Of a stretch of DNA of 12,651 bases, positions 1-9,200 are shown one piece after another (position 1 is the first letter of the stretch; each line of letters starts with the position of its first letter). Source of the DNA: JAUWQU01 sp964605095. GTDB taxonomy: Bacteria > Planctomycetota > Phycisphaerae > SM23-33. The stretch covers positions 1-12,651 of the forward strand of contig CAZSBS010000142.1 in NCBI GenBank assembly GCA_964605095.1, read 5' to 3'. The notes below the pieces were generated by a model. It saw only the letters and a list, made by a program, of their open reading frames with translations, ran no database searches and had not been told where the DNA came from. The position numbers and the translations under genes are program-made.

Positions 1-2
1 CC

Positions 3-347
3 TTCGTCTGGCGGGGCGAGCAGTTGTTCGATCCCTACGAGACCGGCCATCCCGCCACGATGGCCCAGTGGCTGGCGTCGATGTACTTCCGGCCGAGCCA
101 GGGGCCGACCGCCATGAGTCGGACGCCGTACCAGCCGCCGGTCAACCGCATGGACCCGATGGCTGAAATCGAGCGGATCAACGCGATGAATCGGGCGAAC
201 ATGCAGCCGCACATGCCGGGCGTTCCCCAGCCGGTGACGCCTGGCGTGCCGCAGCCGCCGACGTACGGGCCGCAAGTGCCAACCCCCGGCGTACCGAACC
301 CGCACCAGCCGTACCAGCCCCCGGTGCCGGGCCAGCCGCCAAGGTGA
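3..347 (+). CDS. Proline-rich protein, C-terminal part (5' end outside window)
   Basis: The reading frame is open from the first bases of the window to a TGA at 345-347, so the gene starts upstream. An internal TTG at 24 is a possible start but has no convincing ribosome binding site. The N-terminal visible part (FVWRGEQLFDPYETGHP) looks like the end of a folded domain. The last 50 or so residues are a low-complexity Pro/Gln/Met tail with repeated MPGVPQP and TPGVPQPP units. I do not recognise the family. Such a tail suggests a flexible extracytoplasmic or surface-exposed segment, but no signal peptide can be assessed. The next gene follows after 32 bases on the same strand and also has a Pro/Met-rich linker, so the two may be co-transcribed. 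Confidence 0.6.
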   Translation, partial: FVWRGEQLFDPYETGHPATMAQWLASMYFRPSQGPTAMSRTPYQPPVNRMDPMAEIERINAMNRANMQPHMPGVPQPVTPGVPQPPTYGPQVPTPGVPNPHQPYQPPVPGQPPR

Positions 348-379
348 CAACAAGCATAGAATCCGAAAGGAGCATGACA

Positions 380-1195
380 ATGAAACGCTCGCAACTGATC
401 GCCGTTCTCGTAAGTATTGCCGCCCTCGCGGCCCTAGCTTCGCCCGCCCATGCACGCCTCTACATGATGATGCATGGCTCGAACGTCTACCCGGCCGTCG
501 CCACACCTATGCCGCCCATGCCTGCTGGACCAATGATGGCCGCACACATGCCGGGTATGCCGGGCAGGATGCTGACACCCATGTCGGGCGGTTTCCCCGG
601 GCCGCATGTCGGTGTCAACGTGTACCCGGCCGTCACGTCGCCGATGCCGCACCCTGATGGGCCGAACCTGTATCAGTATGTGAGAAGTAATCCGATCACT
701 CGGGTTGATCCTTCAGGTCTGATCAGCTGGAACGAGGTCAAGTATTGCGCCAGCGGCTCATTTCTCCGTGCAGCATGTTGCACGCGAGCATACAAGATCA
801 GCCAGACAATAAGAGACGAGCATCGCAAACGATATGGGGACATGCAAGACAACTGCGTACTGAATGCCATTTATCACTGTGTCTGGCAGTGCAAGATATC
901 CCACAGCATCTGCTGCGGTACTCACAGAGCAAAACGCATTGGAGATTCCCATGAGAAATACGATGGGAATCCCGCCAACAACAAGCGGATGGACCTGCAC
1001 AACAACGAGATAGGAAGGCAGGTTTCGAAGACAACGAAGGACAGTTGGGGTGACTGCTATCGGGGCTGTGAGGAAAGGGTGAAGGACATGTGGTGGTTTG
1101 AGGCATGCGATCTCGATAAGAAGAAGTGGAATGATCATGCGAAGCGCATCATAGGCGACAATGTTCCACAGAACCCAACCGACGGGTGGCAGTAG
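380..1195 (+). CDS. Secreted protein with RHS-core tip and Cys-rich toxin-like C-terminal domain
   Basis: 271 residues. ATG 380 is chosen because AAAGGAG lies 7 bases upstream; ATG 374 is too close to it, and an in-frame GTG at 344 would overlap the previous gene. Residues 1-25 form a signal peptide ending in an AHA cleavage site. Residues 26-92 are a Pro/Met-rich linker containing NVYPAV twice (35-40 and 80-85). Residues 93-114 match the conserved end of RHS/YD-repeat core domains (DGPNLYQYVR, then RVDPSGL), the point where polymorphic toxins switch to a variable toxin domain. The remainder has 11 cysteines and the pattern YHCVW (165-169), DSHE (189-192) and MDLHNNEIGR (204-213). This resembles the DUF6973-type domain found at the tips of polymorphic toxins. 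The RHS shell itself is absent, so this is either a short secreted effector or a displaced RHS tip fused to another leader. Toxic activity is inferred only. Confidence 0.75.
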   Translation: MKRSQLIAVLVSIAALAALASPAHARLYMMMHGSNVYPAVATPMPPMPAGPMMAAHMPGMPGRMLTPMSGGFPGPHVGVNVYPAVTSPMPHPDGPNLYQYVRSNPITRVDPSGLISWNEVKYCASGSFLRAACCTRAYKISQTIRDEHRKRYGDMQDNCVLNAIYHCVWQCKISHSICCGTHRAKRIGDSHEKYDGNPANNKRMDLHNNEIGRQVSKTTKDSWGDCYRGCEERVKDMWWFEACDLDKKKWNDHAKRIIGDNVPQNPTDGWQ

Positions 1196-1222
1196 AGCTT
1201 CCGCGTACTTCAGTCAGACGCC

Positions 1223-1612
1223 ATGCGAATCAAGCGACGATCCATCTTCTTGGCAGCAATTGCTGCGTTGGCAGTATGCATCGCGGTGATTACCGTCAGC
1301 GTCTTCTTGCCCAAGAATAAGTTTGAGAACGATTCTATGGTGGTCACGTGGCAAGAAGGGATCGGTAAGCCATTGGTTGTGGAGGGCATTGTGCTCTCCC
1401 AGGGAATGCCTGTGGTGGGCCGTACCATAGACATTGAGACCGGTTCTGGCGGCAATCCCGTCTCGACCGGAGTGGACGGGACGTTCTCTGTCAATGCTGG
1501 AGAATTGGAGTTGGTGGCTTTGAAGGTCGATGGTGCCGGAAGAGTTGACTGGGGCCTTTTCGGAGGCCCCAGTCTGCGCGACGGCGTCAGATTTCGGATT
1601 GAACTGAAGTAG
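1223..1612 (+). CDS. Small membrane-anchored beta-sandwich protein (possible partner of the RHS-tip protein)
   Basis: 129 residues, ATG to TAG, starting 27 bases after the toxin-like gene on the same strand. No strong ribosome binding site is visible, so translation may depend on read-through from upstream. Residues 1-7 are basic and 8-28 form one hydrophobic helix with no clear cleavage site, giving an N-terminal anchor with the rest outside the cytoplasm. Residues 45-110 have the look of a carboxypeptidase-regulatory/CnaB-like sandwich: a 'G.V...GMPVVGRTIDI' strand pair followed by 'VSTGVDGTFSV'. Its position directly downstream of a polymorphic-toxin tip is where an immunity protein would be expected, and an anchored protein could protect from the periplasmic side. 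That role is inference. An ordinary envelope protein is equally possible. Confidence 0.65.
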   Translation: MRIKRRSIFLAAIAALAVCIAVITVSVFLPKNKFENDSMVVTWQEGIGKPLVVEGIVLSQGMPVVGRTIDIETGSGGNPVSTGVDGTFSVNAGELELVALKVDGAGRVDWGLFGGPSLRDGVRFRIELK

Positions 1613-1619
1613 CAGTACC

Positions 1620-1889
1620 TTACTCGCCGGCAACTCGGATTCCGCTTCGCCGCCAGGTGAACGCCACGGCTTTCTGACGGGTAAAGCCCGCGTCAGTCGG
1701 CTTCCAGGGCATCTCGAACTCGACGCTGCCTTCCTTCAGCGTCGCAGCCGTGGCCTTCCAGCCGTTATTGCCGCGGGTGGTCACGTCGCCGCCGTTGCGG
1801 AGGTTCAGCGTGACGTCCATGGCGTTGTCCATATCCATCCAGGTCTCGTTTGTTGTTGATGCCAGACGGAAACCGGGCGCACTTGACAC
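1620..1889 (-). pseudogene. Remnant resembling a phage tail-tube protein
   Basis: An 89-codon frame opens at a GTG (1889) right after an in-frame TGA and ends at TAA 1620. The core (residues 24-66) reads MDVTLNLRNGGDVTTR, then GNNGWKATAATLKEG, then SVEFEMPW and DAGF. This matches the pattern I associate with tail-tube/major tail proteins of phage-like particles, which have a 'DVT.N...ADVTTR.NNGW.AT..TLK..S.EFEM.W' core. The family is usually longer, about 130-150 residues. Here the N-terminal strand is missing and the product stops just after the core. In the neighbouring frame an ATG at about 1901 opens a short reading that could be the displaced N-terminus, suggesting a frameshift. No other phage genes are visible nearby, so it is best treated as a fragment. 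Family assignment is from memory of the motif, not from a search. Confidence 0.4.
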
Positions 1890-1954
1890 TGGACGCCTTC
1901 ATCTTCTTCTTTCCGGCGGATTCGGCATCCTATTCAATTTGCCGAAGCCCTCGT

Positions 1955-2054
1955 NNNNNNNNNNNNNNNNNNNNNNNNNNNNNNNNNNNNNNNNNNNNNN
2001 NNNNNNNNNNNNNNNNNNNNNNNNNNNNNNNNNNNNNNNNNNNNNNNNNNNNNN
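1955..2054. other. Assembly gap (100 N)
   Basis: Exactly 100 undetermined bases, the usual placeholder for a scaffold gap of unknown length. The AAA ATPase gene runs into it from the right and no matching 3' end is seen on the left, so the true gap is probably longer than 100 bases. Adjacency between the left-hand genes and the ATPase should not be relied on. Confidence 0.98.
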
Positions 2055-2935
2055 ACGAGCGAACCCATGAGCGTACCGACGTCCAGCACCAGCGTCGGAC
2101 GCTGCATCTCGTTACCCAGGGCTTTGGCGAAGGCTGACTTGCCTGTACCTGGCACGCCCAATAGCATGATGCCCCGCGGTCGGACTACATCACCCACTGG
2201 TCTGGTGGTCAGTGCCCTACGGCAGAATGCTTTGAGGGCGTCAAGTCCGCCGAGGTCGTCGAAGTGCTCACCGCCCCGGTGGAGCTGAAGCAGTCCGCTC
2301 TTTTTTAGCATGCCGGCCTTGAGTTCCCAAACGGCTTCGGGCTGGAGCCGACCGTGGCGGACGAGGGAGAGTGCAAAGGCGTTCTCTGCCTCGAACCGTG
2401 TCAGACCCGCTGCGGCCTCGAGGAGTCGAGCGAATTCATCGCCCTCAGGAAGCTCACCCTTTTCGGTGGCCACACCCCGGGCGATCTGATCGATCTGCTC
2501 ACGCCCAGGCAGCTCGTGCTCTATGATCACAAACAGCTTCTCCAGCTCCGGTGGGAGTTGCACGACCGGCGAGAGGATGATGATGAACGTCCTGCTGGCC
2601 CGACCGTCTTGGACCTGGTGGGCGAGGGCCTGTACGACCTCGGCCGAGCCGATGAACCGATGGAAGTTCGGGAGAACGAGTATGGCCGAGCCCTTGTCGT
2701 CGCTGGGCGCCAGGGCCGCAATGGACTTGATCGCCGCGACGGGATCACTCGCGGACTCGACCGCCTGCCCGCGAACCTGAAGGCCGCGGTCGATGTCCCA
2801 GACAGCCAGGGGCCATTCATGCTGGGCGCACAGACGGCCGATCTCGGCCAGAGCGTCCTCGTGCTCGTGCGACTGGACCCACAGGCCGGTGAATGCGGCA
2901 GCGATGTGTTCGTGGAGGGAAGAGGAGAGTTTCAT
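2055..2935 (-). CDS. AAA ATPase, Ycf46-like (3' end lost in assembly gap)
   Basis: 293 residues are visible from ATG 2935 down to the gap. The start has AAAGGA about 10 bases upstream. Residues 1-210 have the layout of a degenerate first ATPase domain: a strand like Walker B (AILVLPNFHRF, 84-94) and a sensor-1-like strand (FIIILSPVVQLPPELEKLF, 117-135), but no Walker A. A helical stretch follows (GLTRFEAENAFAL, 177-189). The second domain begins with 'FDDLGGLDALKAF' (225-237) and has an intact Walker A, GVPGTGKS, at 260-267. Walker B, sensor 1 and the arginine finger would lie in the missing part. This two-part design is that of Ycf46-type AAA proteins. These are cytoplasmic, and their substrate is poorly known. 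The gene has the same orientation as the DUF1257/DUF2997/ThiF genes at 10204-12651 and is probably their partner. Confidence 0.85.
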
Positions 2936-3270
2936 AGAGGAGTGTCCTTTCGGAGTTGAGTTGTGGTGGAAACCGGGGTGCTACTGGCCAAGGCAGTGAA
3001 TCCATGGGGCGAGTCCTGACAGTTGGCCTCGGCCCGATTGGACCATTAGTGTGCAGAACGCGACGTTGTCGCAGGGGCTTCCGTAGGCAAGGTTTATGCG
3101 GGTTCTAGGTAGGCGCAAGGCCGATTCCGGGGTATACTTTCAACATGTTGTGCCCCGCCGGGCGGGCAGTGGCGTGGCCGCACAAGTGAGGATCACACAC
3201 TGAATCTTCTTTGGCGGACATCGTTGGCCATTCGGAGCGGGTGGTTCGGCTCCTACAGGGAGTACATCTT
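2936..3270. promoter_or_regulatory. Divergent intergenic region between the ATPase and the giant gene
   Basis: 335 bases with no supported gene. It must carry the promoters of both flanking genes, which are transcribed away from each other. On the plus strand TATACT at 3133-3138 is the best -10-like hexamer, but no good -35 sits 16-18 bases upstream. A small GC hairpin (TGCCC pairing with GGGCA, 3151-3168) lies just downstream of it and would fall in the 5' leader. The plus-strand ribosome binding site AGGGAG (about 3257-3262) is 8 bases before ATG 3271. The promoter call is weak. Confidence 0.3.
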
Positions 3271-6200
3271 ATGTCGCCAGCATCACGTGCTATGGAACTT
3301 CTTCGTAAGCAGTATTGGACTGTCCTGGCCCACATGCGGCAGGGCCGCCACCGGCCTCGCGGGTCTGCCTGTGAGTTCACCATGCCCCATTGGCCGTGTA
3401 AACTCGAGCAGCTCGAGCCGAGGTTGCTGCTGAGTGCCGTCTCGTTCGCCCCCCAAGTCGCCTATCCCACGGGCAGCTATAGCTGTGGCGTGGTTAACGG
3501 GGACTTCAACAACGACGGTATGGCGGACCTGGCGGTTGTCAACGGAGACAGCGCCACCCTCAGCGTTCTCCTTAACAATGGCGATGGTATTTTCGCCGCC
3601 AAGACCGATTATGTGACCGGGAGCGTATACAGCAGCGAAGGCCACACCGGCCCCTTTGGCTTGGCCGCTGGCGACCTCAACGGTGATGGGGACTTGGATC
3701 TGGTCACCGCCAACGGCACTGCGAACTCCGTGAGCGTGTTGATCAACAACGGCGACGGCACCTTCGCCCAACACGTTGACTATCCGACTGGCGGCGGAGC
3801 CGTCGACGTGATCGTCGCGGACTTCAACCTTGACGGCATAATGGACCTGGCCGTTACCACGGACGCCAGCTCCCTCGACCTGCTATTCGGCAACGCCAGC
3901 GGCACCTTTTCCCTCCCCGCCCCCGTCGACTATGCGATCACAAATGGCGGCTGGCGCCTGGCGACGGGCGATTTCAACGGCGATGGCTGTCCGGATTTGG
4001 TTGTGGCCGATTGTGGCATGTTCGCCCCAGACCAACCGCCCCCCGGCAATACCATCAGCGTGCTCTTGAACAACGGCGACGGGACTTTCGCCGCCACCAC
4101 CGACTACACGACGGGAAGCGGACCTCTGGGCGTGACCGTCAAGGACTTTAGCGGTGACGGCGTACCGGACCTGGCAGTGGCGAATCGTGGCGGCAACAGC
4201 ATCAGCATATTCCTGGGAACCGGCATCGGTATCTTCTCCGCAAAGACTGATTATGCGGCAGGAACCGGACCTTATGACCTGACCAGCGGAGACTTCAACA
4301 ACGACGGCAAACAGGATCTGGCCGTGGCCAACATGTACAGCAACAACATCAGCGTACTGCTGGGAAATGGCGACGGCACCTTTGCCGTGAAAACAGATTT
4401 TGCATCGGGAGGACATCCCGCAAGCATCACCGCGGGCGATTTCAACAATGACGGCAAGCTGGACTTGGCATCAGGTAGCGGGGGGGACGACAGCGTGAAC
4501 GTCTTTCTGAACCGGAGCCAGGCGAATGCTGGCTGGGTCGCCGACGCCCCTGTCCAAACGGCGCGCGATCAGTTTGCCGCCGCGGTCGTCGACAGCAAGA
4601 TCTGCATCTTCGGTGGAAACGCGTATCCCGGCGGATACAACCTGAAAAGCACCGAGATCTTCGATCCGGCTACGCAGACCTGGTCGTACGGCGCGGACAA
4701 CGAGCATAACGGGGGCGAAGGCGTGGAAGAGCTGACCGGGGCCGCGATCGACGGCAAGTTCTACGTCTTCGGGGCCTGGGGCGGCATCGGGCCGGGAGGG
4801 TACTACGGGAACATCAATTTCTCGGAGATGTACGATCCGGCTACCGATCAGTGGACGTCCCTGGCGCCGAAACCGACTCCTGTCAGCGGTGCGCCATCGG
4901 TCGTGTACAACGGGGAGATATACATCTTCGGCGGAGCGTTCGCATGGAATGACGAAGAAGGCGAGACCCACCAGACCGAATACGACGTGGTCGAGGCGTA
5001 CAATCCCGCTACGGACTCCTGGCGAACCGTGACGAACATGCCGTTCCTGCTGTTTGCCGAGGCCGTCGCCGTGGTGGGCGACAAGGTGTTCGTCATCGGC
5101 GGGTTCGACATCTCTCTGGGTCAGACCGTCTCGACCGTGACGGCGTTCGACTTCCAGATCGGCCTATGGACCACCAGCGGGTTTGCCGAGATGCCCATTC
5201 CGCGTGGCACCACCTATGGCGCCCCAGCCCCCGTGATCGACGGGAAGATTTATCTCATCGGCGGGTTCACAGGTACCGTCACTGAGGAGGACTTCAAGGC
5301 TTGGCCGCTCGACCGGGTCGACATCTACGATCCCACCGCCGACACCTGGACTATGGGGCCGTTTCTGCCAGCGCCACGAGGGGGCAATTGTGAGATGGTG
5401 ACAATCGGCAATACCATCTACCTCATCAGCGGGCAGGATCCCTACCATACTTCAGATGACGATCCCGCGTACGCGTCGTCCGCCGTCTGGTCATGGCAAG
5501 TGCCCGCCAACCCGGCCCCGACCCTCACCAATATCACCAGGGATGTCGCCTCGCCCGGTTCGCTGGCCTTCACGGAAGCGGACTTCGCCGGGGCCTTCAG
5601 CAATCCCGCCACAGGGGACCCGCTGCAGGACGTGATGATCACCGCGCTGCCCAGCCACGGCACACTGTCGCTGGACGACGTGCTCGTGACCCAGGGGCAG
5701 GTGATCACCGCTTGGGATTTGGGCATGTTGACCTACACGCCGGCCAGCAGCTACGCCGGAACCGATTCCTTCGGCTGGAATGGCTCCGACGGCACGCAGT
5801 ATGCCATAGAAGACGCCTCGGTATACCTGACCGTCGTTAATGTGGCCTGGAGCACGTATTTTGGCGGGAGCCTGAACGAAGAAGTCGATGGGTTTGCGAT
5901 CGACGCTGACGGAAACAAGTTGATCGGGGGATGGACTGAATCATCGGATCTTCCCAGCGCCACCAACACGTTTCCCGCCGGCGTGGAGGTTGATGGTTAC
6001 ATAGCCAAGTTCGATTCGAGCAATACGCTGCTCTGGTCCACCTACGTCGGCGGTTCTGACGACGACACCGAGGTCGCATGCGTCGCGGTGGATTCAGCGG
6101 GCAACGCATTCATTTCGGGGGTGACCGGAGCCGATGATCTGTCTGGCGCCAAGAACGCGTTGCACAACCCACTGGGTGGAGGTAACGACGCACTCCTGGC

Positions 6201-9200
6201 CAAGGTCAGCCCATCGGGAACGGTTCTCTGGTCTCTCTACCTGGGCGGCAGCGGAGACGACGGCAAAGACAGCCAGGGCCACAACGACTGCGTGTACGTT
6301 GCCGTGGACGCCTCGGGCAATGCCTATGTGACCGGGACCACGCGATCGAGCGACTTCGCCGGCGCAAGCGGATCATATAGCGGCGGCACGGACTGCTTTG
6401 TCGCCAAGGTCAGTTCGGACGGGCTCTTGCAGTGGGCGAGCTACTTCGGCGGCAGCGGCGACGACCAGGTGGGCGGCATTGTCGTAAACTCCGCGGGCCG
6501 GGCGGTGATTGCCGGAGTTACTTCCAGCGCCGGCCTTGCCGCCGCCACCAACGCCTACAGCGGCGGAGCCACCGATGCCTTTGTGGCCGAATTCGATGCA
6601 TCCGGGGCTGTTCAGTGGGTCACGTACCTGGGCGGCAGTGGGGATGACGGTGGAGATCTGGGAGGCTTGCCGGCCGGGGTGGCGTTGGATTCGGATGGCA
6701 CGGTGGTCATGACCGGGTTCACCTATTCGACCGATCTTGCCGAGGCCCTGAATACATACAGCGGAGACGGCGATGGATTCGTCAGCAAGATCAACGCCTC
6801 GGGCAATATCCTCTGGTCCGTCTACCTGAGCGGAAGCGCTAGCGGGTTGACTGGGGGCGTCGATGTGGCGGTCGATAGGAGGCACAATGTTTTCGTCGTG
6901 GGCGCCACCGGATTCACAACCATAGAGGATTCGGGCGTGGATGGCCTGGTTGCAAAGATCAGTCCCGCGGGCGTGCTGGATTGGATGGTCAATGTGGGCG
7001 GCAGTGCGAACGATTTAGCGCTGTCGGTTGCCCTCGATTCTGCGGGCCACGTGTGGATCGGCGGCGGGACCTGGTCGAGCGATTTCCCTGCGGCCAACAA
7101 CACAGCCCCGGGCGGCGACCCGAGCCACACGGATGAGCCCTACAATGGCTACTTGGCCGAGCTGGATACGCCAAACTTTGTGGCCGGCGACACGAACCTC
7201 GATGGAGTAGTGGACGCTGCGGACTTCATCGCGATGAAGCGGAACTTTGGGACGGGGACGGGCGCGACTTGGGGACAGGGCGATCTCGACGGCGACGGGG
7301 ATGTGGACTTTGGTGATCTTCAGGCGATGATGAGGCAGTTCGGATCCTTCTGCGGGATTCCTCCGACCTTCGCTACCGACCTGCCCGACCAGTGGGTCCT
7401 GACGCCCGGCAGCAGGGGGCTCACGATCGGCATCGACGGCTACGACGCCGACAGCGACGCGCTGACGATCTCAGCCAGTTGCGACAACCCACTGATCCAC
7501 GTCTCCGTGCCGTACGACCAGGGGGTTGCGACGAAGCTGGCGGTGCTTCACTTCACGGGCAGTGACGGCATCACGCCGATTGGCGACATCACGATCCAAC
7601 TTCTCCAGGGGCACGCCAACGAGTCTCTCGCGGTCGTGCAGAGGTTCATCACCCTGGCGACCACCGGCTACGACTCCGAGGGCACCGTGGACCCTACGGC
7701 CGACCCGTTCTACACGGACGTGCTGGTTCACCGGGTGATCGACGATTTCATGATCCAGTCCGGCGATGCGGCCAACGGTGACGGCACGGGCGGCAGCCCG
7801 CTGGGCGAGTTCAACGACTCGTTCGACCCGGCCCTGGGCTTCCAGGGCATCGGCATCCTGGCTGCGGCCAATTCCGGGGCCAACACCAATGACTGCCAGT
7901 TCTTCATCACCGAGGACCCGACTACCTGGCTGAACGGCGCGCACATGATCTTCGGCCAGGTCATCAGCGGATGGGACGTCCTCCAGCAGATCAGCGAGGT
8001 CAGCGTTGACTCCAGCAGCAAGCCCCATAGCAACATCCTCCTGGCCCGCGTGGACATAAGGGACAGCCAGCAGGACGGCTCGGTGGAATTCACAGCCGAC
8101 GCGGGCTTTACCGGTTCGGCCGACGTAACGATCACGCTGACCGACCCGGACGGCAACCGCGTCCAGAAGGTGATTACTCTCACCGCGTCGGCGGACCTCG
8201 GCCAACGGCCGGTGCCCAGCTTCGACACCAACAGCATCGTCGTGCCGCCTGGCGCCAGCAGCCAGGTCACCGCGACGTTCGTGGATGACAATGGCGCGGC
8301 GATAAAGAGCTGGATCGAGGCCGACGTGCCTGGCTTGGTCGGCTCGGTGGTGACGTATGATTCCAACACCGGCGTGGTCTCGATCAACATCCCGGCGGAC
8401 TTCGACCTGCCGTCGTTCACCGTGACAGTCTACGCCGAAGAGGCCGGCGACTACGCGAACCTCGACGCGAGCAAGGACACGCTCTTTGTCAACATCGCCG
8501 GCGATCGGCCGGTAATCTCCGACGTGCCCACCCTCGCCGCTTTAGCGCCAGGGCAGATCTGGCAGGCTGTGCCCACGCTGACCGACGACACCCCGCGGGA
8601 CATCATCTTCACGGCCCAGTCCGGCAGCCCCGACGTGACCGTCTCGGTCGACCCCGATACCAACCAAGTGACCGTCCAGGCCGGGGCGGGGGCGTCCGGG
8701 CTGTACGCGGTGACGCTCTCGGCTGTCGAGGCCGGGTTCAACGGCGACCTCGCCCCGGCGACGAAGACCATGTGGGTCGTCGTCCAGAATGCCGGCGACC
8801 CGGCCGTGATTGGTATGATCGACCTAGCCGACGCCGGCCAGACCATGGGCTCGACGCTGGACAACAACATTCTTTACGTGGCCCGCGGCGATGCGGGCCT
8901 GGCAGTGTACGACGTCTCCGATCCGTCGGTGCCCGTACTGCTGGACTCCCTCAACCTTGGCGGCCAGGCCTGGGACGTGCAGATCCAGCATGCCGTACGT
9001 TCCAGCACTGGCCTGGACTCTGTTATCGCTTACGTGGCGATGGTAGACAGTGGCACGGCCGTGGTGGACGTGACCGATCCCGGCAACATCCAGTTGATCG
9101 ACACCCTGGGCACCGGTGCCGCCGCCATCAGCGTTCGCGTCATGGGCAACCTGCTCCTGCAATCAGACTGGACCTACGGGCTGGTGGTCTGGGACATCAC

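Noticed and set aside
2354..2959. 201-codon plus-strand frame
   Set aside because: Antisense to the AAA ATPase, which has an intact Walker A and N-terminal domain pattern; the plus product has no motif.
3211..3270. TTG start at 3211 for the giant protein
   Set aside because: No ribosome binding site, and the added 20 residues have no signal features; ATG 3271 has AGGGAG at good spacing.
3490..4500. CRISPR-like or DNA tandem repeat signal from recurring GGCGACGG-type segments
   Set aside because: The recurrence comes from the FG-GAP protein motif; the DNA copies differ and have no uniform spacers.
7471..8205. 244-codon minus-strand frame
   Set aside because: Antisense to the cyclophilin domain, whose full motif set proves the plus frame is the coding one.
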